Assembly (NCBI GenBank): GCA_036398175.1
Contig: DASWHL010000046.1
Span: 1-21,546 of the forward strand
Reading direction: 5' to 3'
Origin: JAOTWJ01 sp036398175
GTDB taxonomy: Bacteria; Gemmatimonadota; Gemmatimonadetes; Gemmatimonadales; GWC2-71-9
DNA length: 21,546 nucleotides
The notes below the pieces were generated by a model. The model was not told the DNA's origin, searched no databases, and was given only the letters and a program-made list of their open reading frames with translations. This document shows, piece by piece, positions 8,013 through 14,666 of this stretch (positions are counted from its first letter, which is position 1; each line of letters opens with the position of its first letter). Both the position numbers and the translations under genes were made by a program.

Positions 8013-8026
8013 AGTGAGTACTCACT
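8013..8026. promoter_or_regulatory. Perfect 14-bp palindrome, operator-like
   Basis: AGTGAGTACTCACT is its own reverse complement. The TGAGT/ACTCA half-site pattern resembles operators of TetR-family dimers. No TetR-type gene is in the window. The 10-bp core GAGTACTCAC recurs at 16738-16747, in the leader of the SWIB gene. Confidence 0.45.
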
Positions 8027-8158
8027 CTCGTAAGAATCCGTTGCGGGACCCCGGCACCATGCCCCCTTTTCCACCATGGCCGCCGGCACATGGCCGTTAA
8101 CTGCGTTGTTCTGCAACGTCTTACGTAAATCCGGATACCGCTTCGCCCTCGCCCCGCC

Positions 8159-8166
8159 TACCTTTG
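8159..8166 (+). promoter_or_regulatory. -10-like element giving a near-leaderless holB mRNA
   Basis: TACCTTTG ends 7 bp before the holB ATG at 8174, so transcription would start at or next to the A of the start codon. No Shine-Dalgarno precedes holB, which fits leaderless initiation. No clear -35 hexamer is seen. Confidence 0.35.
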
Positions 8167-8173
8167 TTCTACG

Positions 8174-9232
8174 ATGTCACTAGCCCCGATTTACGGCCAC
8201 GATGGGCTGCGCGCCCGGCTTGGAAGAGCCGCCGCGGAGGGCCGCCTGCCGCAGGCACTGCTGCTGACGGGCCCCGTCGGGGCTGGAAAACAGCGTCTGG
8301 CGCTCTGGCTGGCCCAGACTCTGCTCTGCTCGGAGGGGGCCGCCGAGCCCTGCGGTCGCTGTGCCGAGTGCCGGCTGGTCCTGGAGATCGCCCACCCGGA
8401 CGTGCACTGGTTCGTCCCCATCCCGCGCCTCAAGGCCGGGGAGGCAACCAGCCAGGTGGACGAGGCGCGGCAGGCCCTGGCCGAGGCCCTGGCGGAACGC
8501 CGCGAGCACGGTCGGTGGGAGCCCGCGGACGGCGCCTCCGGTCACTGGCTGGCCTCCGTGCGGGTGCTCCAGCGTGTGGTGGCCATCACGCCGTTCCGGA
8601 GCCGGCAGAAGGTCGTGATTCTCGGAGACGCGGAACGGCTCGTAGTTCAGGAGGCCAACGTCGAGGCTGCCAACGCGCTGCTCAAGGTGCTCGAGGAACC
8701 GCCGGCGGACACGGTCCTGATTCTCACCGCCGCGGAACCCCAGGCCCTGCTCGCGACGATCCGGTCCCGGACCGTGCCCGTGCGGGTGGGCCGGGTGCCC
8801 GACGAGACGCTCCGGCGGTTTCTGGCCCGCGAGGTCAGTCCGGACCTGCGGGGCCCCGAGCTGGAACGGCGGGTCGTGGAAGCGGATGGACGGCCCGGGC
8901 GGGCCCTTCAAGCGGAGGGAGATTCGGCCGCCGACGGTCGTGCCCGCCGCCTGCTGGACGCGGTGGCTGCCGGGCCCGGGGAGTGGGCGTCGCTGGCGCT
9001 GGCGCAGCCTCCGTGGGGCGCGCGCGCGGGATTTGCCGACACGCTGGACGCCCTGGCGGTGGCCCTGCGGAATCGGCTGGCCGCGGCGGCCGACCGGAAC
9101 GACCGCACCGCGCTCCGCCGCGGACTGGCGGCGCTCGAACGGGTGGACGCGGTGCGCGAGACGATCGGGACGAACGTGAACCCGCAGCTGGCGCTGGCGG
9201 AACTCGCCCGGGAACTGGAGCGCGTCGCATGA
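8174..9232 (+). CDS. holB: DNA polymerase III subunit delta prime
   Basis: 352 aa. Clamp-loader AAA+ subunit that helps load the beta sliding clamp. The N-terminal domain has a Walker A motif GPVGAGK (residues 33-39). A four-cysteine zinc module follows (Cys52, Cys60, Cys63, Cys66; CGRCAEC), as in DnaX/HolB proteins. ANALLKVLEEPP and the TIRSR segment (sensor/SRC-like arginine) are characteristic of the family; the SRC Cys is Thr here. The C-terminal part is the usual variable helical collar domain. Length is typical. It is the first gene of an operon: its TGA overlaps the moaC ATG by 4 bp (ATGA). The start is the ATG at 8174, with no Shine-Dalgarno. Confidence 0.92.
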   Translation: MSLAPIYGHDGLRARLGRAAAEGRLPQALLLTGPVGAGKQRLALWLAQTLLCSEGAAEPCGRCAECRLVLEIAHPDVHWFVPIPRLKAGEATSQVDEARQALAEALAERREHGRWEPADGASGHWLASVRVLQRVVAITPFRSRQKVVILGDAERLVVQEANVEAANALLKVLEEPPADTVLILTAAEPQALLATIRSRTVPVRVGRVPDETLRRFLAREVSPDLRGPELERRVVEADGRPGRALQAEGDSAADGRARRLLDAVAAGPGEWASLALAQPPWGARAGFADTLDALAVALRNRLAAAADRNDRTALRRGLAALERVDAVRETIGTNVNPQLALAELARELERVA

Positions 9233-9705
9233 CGCTGTCGCACGTGGGACGGGACGGCCGGGCGCAGATGGTGGATGTGGGGGGCAAGCCGGTTACGGCG
9301 CGCCACGCGGTGGCCGCCGGCACGATCACGATGGCGCGCGAGACGTTTCACCTCGTGCGGGAGGGGCGGGGCCCGAAGGGCGACGTCCTCACCACCGCCG
9401 AGCTGGCGGGCGTGCTGGGGGCCAAGCGGACCGCGGAGCTGATTCCGCTGTGCCATCCGCTCCCCCTGGACCAGGTCGAGGTCCGCGCGGAGCTGGATGG
9501 CGACCTGCCGGGAGTGCGGGTCGAGGCCACCGTCCGCACCACGGCGCGGACGGGCGTGGAAATGGAGGCGCTCACCGCGGTGACGGTGGCGCTCCTGACG
9601 GTCTACGACATGGTGAAGGCCGCGGGCCACGACCTGCGGATCGGCGAGATCGTGCTCCTGGAGAAGGCGGGCGGACACGGCGGCGATTGGAGACGAGACG
9701 GATGA
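9229..9705 (+). CDS. moaC: Cyclic pyranopterin monophosphate synthase
   Basis: 158 aa. Converts the MoaA product (3',8-cyclo-GTP) to cyclic pyranopterin monophosphate, the first stable intermediate of molybdenum cofactor synthesis. Key residues align with E. coli MoaC with an offset of one: Lys50, His76 (LIPLCHPL), Glu111 and Glu113 (TGVEMEALTAV), Asp127 and Lys130 (VYDMVKA). Length matches the family. It is translationally coupled on both sides by ATGA overlaps: with holB upstream and with the transglycosylase downstream. No other moa or moe genes are in the window, so the pathway is scattered in this genome. Confidence 0.95.
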   Translation: MTLSHVGRDGRAQMVDVGGKPVTARHAVAAGTITMARETFHLVREGRGPKGDVLTTAELAGVLGAKRTAELIPLCHPLPLDQVEVRAELDGDLPGVRVEATVRTTARTGVEMEALTAVTVALLTVYDMVKAAGHDLRIGEIVLLEKAGGHGGDWRRDG

Positions 9706-10388
9706 CCACCGACGAACACGGCATTCCCCTGCACGCCACGCAGCGGCTGATGCTGCGCGGACTCGGGCTGTTCACCCTGCTGCTGGCGGCGGGTGCCGCC
9801 ATCAGCCTGCTGCCGGGCGGCGCCGAGGCGGCCCGCGAGACCGACGTGTACACGGGCATCGTGGGCGATCTGCGGGACCTGCGCGTGGCGCTGGACCAGA
9901 AGCACGGCGAGGCCGAGCTGCAGCGGCTCCGCGCCGAGCGGGCGGAGGCCATCCTGGCCCTCTCCAAGGCGCACCCGGTCCCCGTCCAGCTCGCGGAGCT
10001 GATCTACGACGAAGCCCTGCGCGCCGGCCTCGACCCGGGGCTGGCCTTCGAGATCGTCCGGCTGGAGAGCCGGTTCGACCCGAGGGCCGTGAGCTCGGTG
10101 GGGGCCATCGGGCTCGCGCAGGTGATGCCGCGCACCGCGGTCTTCTACGACTCTACGGTCACGCGGGACGACCTGTTCGATCCCGCCACCAACCTGCGCA
10201 TCGGGTTCCGGTTCTTCCGGGATCTGCATCAGCGCTACGACCACGACCTGCGGATGGCGCTCCTCGCGTACAACCGCGGCCCGCAGCGGGTGCAAGACAT
10301 TCTGGCCCAGGGGGGCAATCCGGCCAACGGATATGCCGACCGGATCATGGTGAACTACGGAACCCCGAGGGGGCCGATCCAGCGGTAG
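9702..10388 (+). CDS. Membrane-anchored lytic transglycosylase (SLT domain, GH23)
   Basis: 228 aa. Cleaves peptidoglycan glycan strands. One hydrophobic segment (about 20-38) serves as anchor or uncleaved signal. A short basic/acidic helical linker with coiled-coil character (about 55-90) leads to the SLT domain from about 95. The catalytic Glu122 is in VRLESRFDPRAVSSVGAIGL, followed by AQVMP and the ALLAYNRGP motif. The start codon overlaps the moaC stop as ATGA. It ends 16 bp from the convergent MltD-like gene, which encodes a second, differently built transglycosylase. Confidence 0.9.
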   Translation: MTTDEHGIPLHATQRLMLRGLGLFTLLLAAGAAISLLPGGAEAARETDVYTGIVGDLRDLRVALDQKHGEAELQRLRAERAEAILALSKAHPVPVQLAELIYDEALRAGLDPGLAFEIVRLESRFDPRAVSSVGAIGLAQVMPRTAVFYDSTVTRDDLFDPATNLRIGFRFFRDLHQRYDHDLRMALLAYNRGPQRVQDILAQGGNPANGYADRIMVNYGTPRGPIQR

Positions 10389-10397
10389 GCGGTCGCG

Positions 10398-10413
10398 GCT
10401 CCCGTCAGGGAGC
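10398..10413. terminator. Hairpin between two convergent transglycosylase genes
   Basis: GCTCCC (10398-10403) pairs with GGGAGC (10408-10413) around a 4-nt loop; flanking CG-rich bases can extend the stem with one bulge. It overlaps the stop codon of the minus-strand gene and lies just after the plus-strand stop. There is no T-tract. A shared bidirectional terminator is plausible. Confidence 0.4.
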
Positions 10414-11925
10414 GCGGACCTGAAGCTCCTGTCCCGCCCGGACGAGCGTCCCGGACAGATCATTCCACCGCCGCAGGTCGGCCACGGCCACGCCGTGGCG
10501 CTGCGCGATGGTCCACAGGGAATCCCCCGACCGCACCGTATACACGGCCGACCCGGGCGCCGCGGGCGCCGTAGCTGCCGACGCGCGTGTGGAGCGGGAC
10601 ACGGTACGTTGCGCCGCCGGGCTCACCGGAACCGTGAGCTGCTGTCCGATCCGCATGCGGCGCGCCTGGACGCCCGGGTTGGCGGCCTGCAGCACGGCCG
10701 TGCTGATCCCATAGCGCTTTGCGATGGCAGAGAGCGTCTCCCCCTGCGCCACCCGGTGCGTCACGAACGTGATGCGTTCCCGGGCCGGCAGCTCGGCCCA
10801 GCGACGGGCCACGGTGGGGCCGGTCCCGGCGGGCACCCGAACGACGACGGCGCGCTTCGGAGGCGTGGCCCCCCGCACGAACTGCGGATTCAGCTCGACG
10901 AGGGCGCGGGTGGTCGTGTCGGCCAGCCGGGCCAGGACATCGAGCCCCGTGGCGTCTTCCACGAGCACCTCGTCATACGTGAGCGGATCGAGGCGCGGCA
11001 CGCGGTCGAAGCCGTACTGCTCAGGGTCCTTGGCGATCAGCGCGGCCGCGATGAGCTTCGGCACGTAGTCCCGGGTCTCGAGCCGGAGGTAGCGCCGGTC
11101 GGACAGCTCGAAGAACTGGGCGTCGCTGGCCCCGCCGTACGTGGAGGGCAGGCGCTCGAGCCCGCGCGACACCCGGCCGGCGCCGGCGTTGTACGCCGCC
11201 GCCGCAAGGTACCAGGACCCGAAGATCTCGTTGAGGTCGGCCAGGTGGCGGGCGGCAGCCTCGGTGGCGCGGAACGGGTCCCGCCGCTGGTCTTCCCACA
11301 CGTCCTGCGACAGCCCGTATTGCCGCCCCGTGCTGCCGATGAACTGCCACATGCCGACGGCCCGGGCCCGTGACACGGCGGTGTTCGAGTAGCCCGACTC
11401 GATCATCGCGAGATAGATCAGGTCCTCGGGCACCCCGTAGCGCCGCAACTGCTCCCGGATCATGCCCTCGTACCGCGGCAGGCGCCCGAGCCAGATGGTG
11501 AACCGGTCGCGGGCCGGGCCGCGGAAGAAGTCAATGTAGTACTGGACCCGTCCGTGGCGGGCGAAGGACTCGATATCGAGGTGGCGCACGACGTCCGCCG
11601 CCGCCTGCGGGCCCCCGGCGCTGGCCTCGGTCTCGGCGGCCGCGCGGCCCAGCCCGGCGTCGGCCTGCCCGCGCACGCGTCCCGCGCGCCGGTCCAGGCT
11701 CCCGAACTCGAGCTCGGCCAGGGCCTCGAGCACCGCCCGGTCGGCCGCGGAGTCGCCCTCCGCCGCCGCCAGCGCCTCGACGACCTCGCTCGGACTCACG
11801 GCGGCCGGCGCGGTGTCCGGCGCTGCGGCCTGGGGGATGAGCGCCGGGCCCTCCACGGGCCGCGCACAGGCGGCGAGGAGGGCCAGCAGCGCCAGCGGTG
11901 ACATGACAGCGGCGCGGCTGGTCAC
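10405..11925 (-). CDS. mltD: MltD-like lipoprotein lytic transglycosylase with two LysM domains
   Basis: 506 aa from a GTG at 11925. The start overlaps the stop of the upstream gene as GTGA and places a lipobox LAAC (Cys20) after a basic n-region; an alternative ATG seven codons in also keeps the lipobox. After an Ala/Glu-rich linker, the MltD-type region begins near residue 115 (YYIDFFRG, a family mark). The GH23 catalytic Glu176 is in AMIESGYSN, followed by AVGMWQFI and AYNAGAGRV. Two LysM repeats bind peptidoglycan: HRVAQGETLSAIAKRYGI and YTVRSGDSLWTIAQRHGV to the C-terminus. It would act at the outer membrane in wall turnover. It is the last gene of a four-gene minus-strand run with three small unknown genes upstream. 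Confidence 0.9.
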   Translation of the reverse strand: MTSRAAVMSPLALLALLAACARPVEGPALIPQAAAPDTAPAAVSPSEVVEALAAAEGDSAADRAVLEALAELEFGSLDRRAGRVRGQADAGLGRAAAETEASAGGPQAAADVVRHLDIESFARHGRVQYYIDFFRGPARDRFTIWLGRLPRYEGMIREQLRRYGVPEDLIYLAMIESGYSNTAVSRARAVGMWQFIGSTGRQYGLSQDVWEDQRRDPFRATEAAARHLADLNEIFGSWYLAAAAYNAGAGRVSRGLERLPSTYGGASDAQFFELSDRRYLRLETRDYVPKLIAAALIAKDPEQYGFDRVPRLDPLTYDEVLVEDATGLDVLARLADTTTRALVELNPQFVRGATPPKRAVVVRVPAGTGPTVARRWAELPARERITFVTHRVAQGETLSAIAKRYGISTAVLQAANPGVQARRMRIGQQLTVPVSPAAQRTVSRSTRASAATAPAAPGSAVYTVRSGDSLWTIAQRHGVAVADLRRWNDLSGTLVRAGQELQVRAP

Positions 11926-12350
11926 GAGGGCTCCCGGGCGAAGATGTTTCCCATGACGCGGTTGGTCGCATTGAGTACTGCAAGGGCCGCGCCACGGGTA
12001 TGCTGCTGGTCGGCCAGGAACGACCCCACCAGCCGGTGCGTCTGCCCGCTCTCGCGGGACACGACGGACACGATCAGCACGATCGTGTCGAACGCGCGCA
12101 CCGCCTTCACGCCCAGCAGCTCGAACGTGATGGAGCCATTGGCCGACGCCTCGATGGCGTGCAACGTGGCCTCGGCGGCGCAGCGCATCTCCCCCGCGTC
12201 CGACGCCAGCCCCTCGGCCGTTCCCCGCCAGCGCGCCTCGGTGCCGAACCCGAGGGTGACCTCGGCGCGGCACCGGCCGTTGGGCTCCGTGTTGAACTGG
12301 AAGTCCACGAAGCGGAGCCGCTCCTCCCGGGCGAACGCGGAGGTGCTCAT
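11922..12350 (-). CDS. Conserved-looking protein of unknown function
   Basis: 142 aa; I do not recognise the family. The sequence looks like a globular alpha/beta protein: beta-rich first part (RLRFVDFQFNTEP, RAEVTLGFGTEARWRG), a helix (EMRCAAEATLHAIEAS), a beta hairpin (SITFELLGVKAVRAFDTIVL), then a helix ending ALAVLNATNRVMGNIF. No signal peptide, membrane segment or metal motif. It lies 3 bp after the stop of the upstream small gene and overlaps the MltD start by 4 bp (GTGA), so it is almost certainly translated from the same mRNA. A role with the transglycosylase is inferred from position only. Confidence 0.75.
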   Translation of the reverse strand: MSTSAFAREERLRFVDFQFNTEPNGRCRAEVTLGFGTEARWRGTAEGLASDAGEMRCAAEATLHAIEASANGSITFELLGVKAVRAFDTIVLIVSVVSRESGQTHRLVGSFLADQQHTRGAALAVLNATNRVMGNIFAREPS

Positions 12351-12353
12351 CGC

Positions 12354-12608
12354 TCAGTCGGCCGCATCGAAGTGCACCTCGAGCTGCCCCGTGGCTGCTT
12401 CTTCCGGCGACCGGATGAGGTCCGCGTCGAGGCGGGGCCGGCCGGCTTCGTCCACGACCACCGCGAGAAACAGCGTCTGGCCATCATCGAGCACGATGCG
12501 GAGCTGACGGCAGTCCGAGCGCAGCACGATGTCCGCCACGTGACGATCGCGCAGGTGCGCGACGGCATCGGCGATACGGCGCAGGTCGTGGAGGGAAGCC
12601 AGCGACAC
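12354..12608 (-). CDS. Small protein of unknown function
   Basis: 84 aa from a GTG at 12608, with GGAG about 7 bp upstream. The sequence has a helical start (SLHDLRRIADAVAHLRDRH), then strand-like segments (DIVLRSDCRQLRIVLDD, TLFLAVVVD) and an acidic end. No known motif seen. It sits 27 bp after the preceding small gene and 3 bp before the next, consistent with a shared operon ending in the MltD-like gene. Confidence 0.6.
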   Translation of the reverse strand: MSLASLHDLRRIADAVAHLRDRHVADIVLRSDCRQLRIVLDDGQTLFLAVVVDEAGRPRLDADLIRSPEEAATGQLEVHFDAAD

Positions 12609-12636
12609 GACGGTCTCCGCGTTCCGGCAACGAAGG

Positions 12637-12882
12637 TCAGGACAGGTGCCGGGCGAGGACTTCGTGCAGATCCTCGTCGGAGAGCTTCTCGGCCTGCAGG
12701 AACAGGGACGACTTGGAGGACGCCTCGAGCGGGACGGACGCCCAGAACGACCGGCGCCCGCCCTGCGTGTCCTTGCGACGGAACGCGAGCACGAGCTGCC
12801 ACATGGCCTGGTTCGCCCGCCGTTCGGCGGCGGGATGGACGTGCCACGTCTCTCCCTCGCGAGACAGGATTCTCCAAGCCAT
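12637..12882 (-). CDS. Small protein of unknown function, first gene of the mltD operon
   Basis: 81 aa, beginning MAWRILSREGETWHV. A Trp-rich beta-like first half is followed by an Arg-rich stretch (LAFRRKDTQGGRRSFWASV) and a helical acidic C-terminus (LSDEDLHEVLARHLS). I recognise no family. The ATG at 12882 has only a weak purine-rich region upstream. A promoter-like pair lies about 50-80 bp before it. Its position at the head of a tightly spaced run supports it being real. Confidence 0.6.
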   Translation of the reverse strand: MAWRILSREGETWHVHPAAERRANQAMWQLVLAFRRKDTQGGRRSFWASVPLEASSKSSLFLQAEKLSDEDLHEVLARHLS

Positions 12883-12931
12883 CAGCCAACCCCGGGGCGT
12901 GTACGTCGTCAGGATGCAAGCGAGGCAAGCA

Positions 12932-12961
12932 AAGATGCCCCCGTGCCCCGGAACGGGTCAA
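12932..12961 (-). promoter_or_regulatory. Candidate promoter of the mltD operon
   Basis: On the minus strand TTGACC (12961-12956) is followed after 18 bp by CATCTT (12937-12932). This would start transcription near 12925, about 43 nt before the ATG at 12882. The -35 is good; the -10 matches poorly. Confidence 0.35.
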
Positions 12962-13031
12962 GTCATGCCCGCCCGCCCGCGCTGCCGGTATCGAATGTGG
13001 GGCCACGCCGTCCCGGGCGGCGTGACGAACG

Positions 13032-13823
13032 TCACCGCAGCTCGGACCGTGGGGCCTCGTTGAGCGTCCAGTCGTAGGCGAAGTACTCCACCCGTACGCG
13101 GCCGGGCTCGAGGGTCGGGACGTGTTCCGGCGGCGCGAATCGCCGCAGGAAAGCCACGACGCCGGCCGTGCCGCCGAAGTCCTCCTTGTACCAGTCGAGC
13201 AGCTTGTTGACCCGCAGGGTCGGGGGGACGCCCGCCTCGAGGCGGTACCGCGACGAATCGGAAACGAACCGGAGGACCGCGACATCCAGGTCCGCGTCCA
13301 GGCGATCCCCGCGGTAGGCCTCGCCCGCCAGCGGTGGACAGGACCGGGACGGACAGCTCACCGCGAAATGGACCCGCGGCTCGCCGAGCGGGCGGATGAC
13401 GCCGTGCGCGATCCCGTCGAGCGAGCGGTCGCGCTGCGCGACGCGGCAGAACTGCCGGCTCCAGGCGTCCGGGATCTGCCGTACGGAGTTGGCGGGCCCG
13501 TCCCCGCGCTGCACGATCGGATAGTGGTCCGCCACGAGTCGCAGCGCGCAGGCGTTGTAGGCGTTGATCCAGAACGCGAGCCGCTCCTCGCGCGACGCCA
13601 GTTCCAGGTCGTACGGGCTCGTCCGGCCAAGCTGCTCGAGGTACAGGTCGAGGTCGGTCCGGTTCCCGGCGAGCCCGTGGTAGTCCACGAGCCCCGCGCG
13701 GACGTGCGCCGCGAGGACGCGATCGAAGATTTCCGGATCCGGGAGCGTCTGCCCCCAGCCGCGCGGGGCGCCCAGCAGGAGCGACGGCAGAGCGAGCAGG
13801 AACGGCAGCCGGAACGGCGGCAT
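13032..13823 (-). CDS. Exported DUF547 protein
   Basis: 263 aa. A signal peptide (MPPFRLPFLLALPSLLLGA, cleavage probably before QTLPD) precedes a DUF547 domain. Family marks are VDYHGLAGNRTDLDLYLEQL, EERLAFWINAYNACALRLV and the central HFAVSCPSRSCPP, whose His and two Cys could form a catalytic or metal site, followed by LRVNKLLDWYKEDFGG. The biochemical role of DUF547 is not established to my knowledge; a papain-like or transglutaminase-like relation has been suggested by the Cys/His arrangement. The ATG at 13823 is 6 bp after GAAGGG; the longer upstream frame is Arg/Pro-rich and not signal-like. Transcribed divergently from the small membrane protein gene. Confidence 0.88.
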   Translation of the reverse strand: MPPFRLPFLLALPSLLLGAPRGWGQTLPDPEIFDRVLAAHVRAGLVDYHGLAGNRTDLDLYLEQLGRTSPYDLELASREERLAFWINAYNACALRLVADHYPIVQRGDGPANSVRQIPDAWSRQFCRVAQRDRSLDGIAHGVIRPLGEPRVHFAVSCPSRSCPPLAGEAYRGDRLDADLDVAVLRFVSDSSRYRLEAGVPPTLRVNKLLDWYKEDFGGTAGVVAFLRRFAPPEHVPTLEPGRVRVEYFAYDWTLNEAPRSELR

Positions 13824-14071
13824 GGACAACCCTTCGGAATGACGACCGGTCGGAAACCGGGGCGACGGCGTTGCTGGGCGTGCGGTCCGGCGGATGCGGG
13901 CGCCGGTGGCCGGACGGGTCGGGCCGCACCGCCGGCACGGACGGTCTACCCCCGGGCGCCGGGAACGATACCAGCCTGGGCCCGAGCGGCGCAGGGTCGC
14001 CGCCTCGCGGCCCGGCGTCACGAATTGAAACTTCCGCGCCCCCCAGCCGTCCGGTCCTGCGGGAGGGACCT

Positions 14072-14350
14072 ATGCTCGAATTGCTCTTTGCCGCCGGCAC
14101 CGGGGCCGCGACGCTGTTCGGTTACCTCAAGGCCCGGCAGTTCGTGCGGGAACGGCTCCGCTTCGTGGACGTCGCGCACAAACCCGTGGCGCCACTCGTG
14201 GCCGGAGCGGCCGCGGCCGTGGTGGCGGCGCCGGTGGTCTGGCTCCTGCCGATCGTGGGCGCGCCCGCCGCCGTGATCTTCGGCGTCGGCGTCGGATGGG
14301 GCGTGCGCCACGGCTCCCAGGACGCCCGGAAACGGCTCCCAGGAGGCTGA
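14072..14350 (+). CDS. Small membrane protein of unknown function
   Basis: 92 aa with GGGAGGG about 4 bp before the ATG. A first hydrophobic stretch (about 1-18) is followed by a basic, helical segment (KARQFVRERLRFVDVAHK), then a long hydrophobic region (about 30-75) that could form one or two membrane helices. A basic C-terminal tail ends the protein. The order suggests a two- or three-pass inner-membrane protein. I recognise no family. It stands alone, divergent from the DUF547 gene and convergent with the tRNA-Lys gene. Confidence 0.65.
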   Translation: MLELLFAAGTGAATLFGYLKARQFVRERLRFVDVAHKPVAPLVAGAAAAVVAAPVVWLLPIVGAPAAVIFGVGVGWGVRHGSQDARKRLPGG

Positions 14351-14513
14351 CCGGCGCACGGGAGGCCCGGACACCACTCACAGCCGATGATCGCGCCATA
14401 GCAGGCCACGGGCGTTCCTGACGTGATTGTGGCATCTCGCGCGCGCGGACCTCGTCGTGCGCGGGTGGCGGGCCGGAACGAGCCGGCGATGCTGCAGGGT
14501 GGACGGCGGCCGA

Positions 14514-14586
14514 TGACCGGGGTGGGGCTCGAACCCACGACCTACGGATTAAAAGTCCGTTGCTCTGCCAGCTGAGCTACCCGGTC
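14514..14586 (-). tRNA. tRNA-Lys (anticodon UUU)
   Basis: The minus strand folds into a complete cloverleaf of 73 nt. The acceptor stem GACCGGG/CCCGGTC is 7 bp, the D arm carries AGCTGGCA, the anticodon stem is ACGGA/TCCGT with loop CTTTTAA (anticodon TTT), and the T arm is GTGGG TTCGAGC CCCAC. The discriminator is A and CCA is not encoded. The DNA 5' of it (14587-14610) contains GTTGCTGCAAC, an 11-bp palindrome. Confidence 0.97.
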
Positions 14587-14666
14587 GGGGACGCTGTGTT
14601 GCTGCAACTTACGCTACCGGGGTGGGATGTCCACCGGCCCGCCGGGAGCCCCACCCCTTTCTGCGT

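Larger units (their letters stand above)
7828..8173. promoter_or_regulatory. Divergent intergenic region with several palindromes
   Basis: No convincing gene lies between the amidohydrolase and holB. It holds two overlapping 11-bp odd palindromes at 7961-7971 (TGACATTGTCA) and 7968-7978 (GTCATAATGAC), a perfect 14-bp palindrome at 8013-8026, an inverted repeat CGTTG/CAACG at 8104-8118, and TTACGTAA at 8121-8128. Base composition is visibly more AT-rich than the flanks, as expected of a control region. On the plus strand CATAAT (7970-7975) resembles a -10 hexamer. Confidence 0.5.

Noticed and set aside
14516..14626. 11-bp direct repeat ACCGGGGTGGG at 14516-14526 and 14616-14626 as attachment sites flanking tRNA-Lys
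   Set aside because: The second copy lies on the 5' side of the tRNA only 100 bp away, with no integrase or insert; integration duplicates would lie beyond the 3' end.
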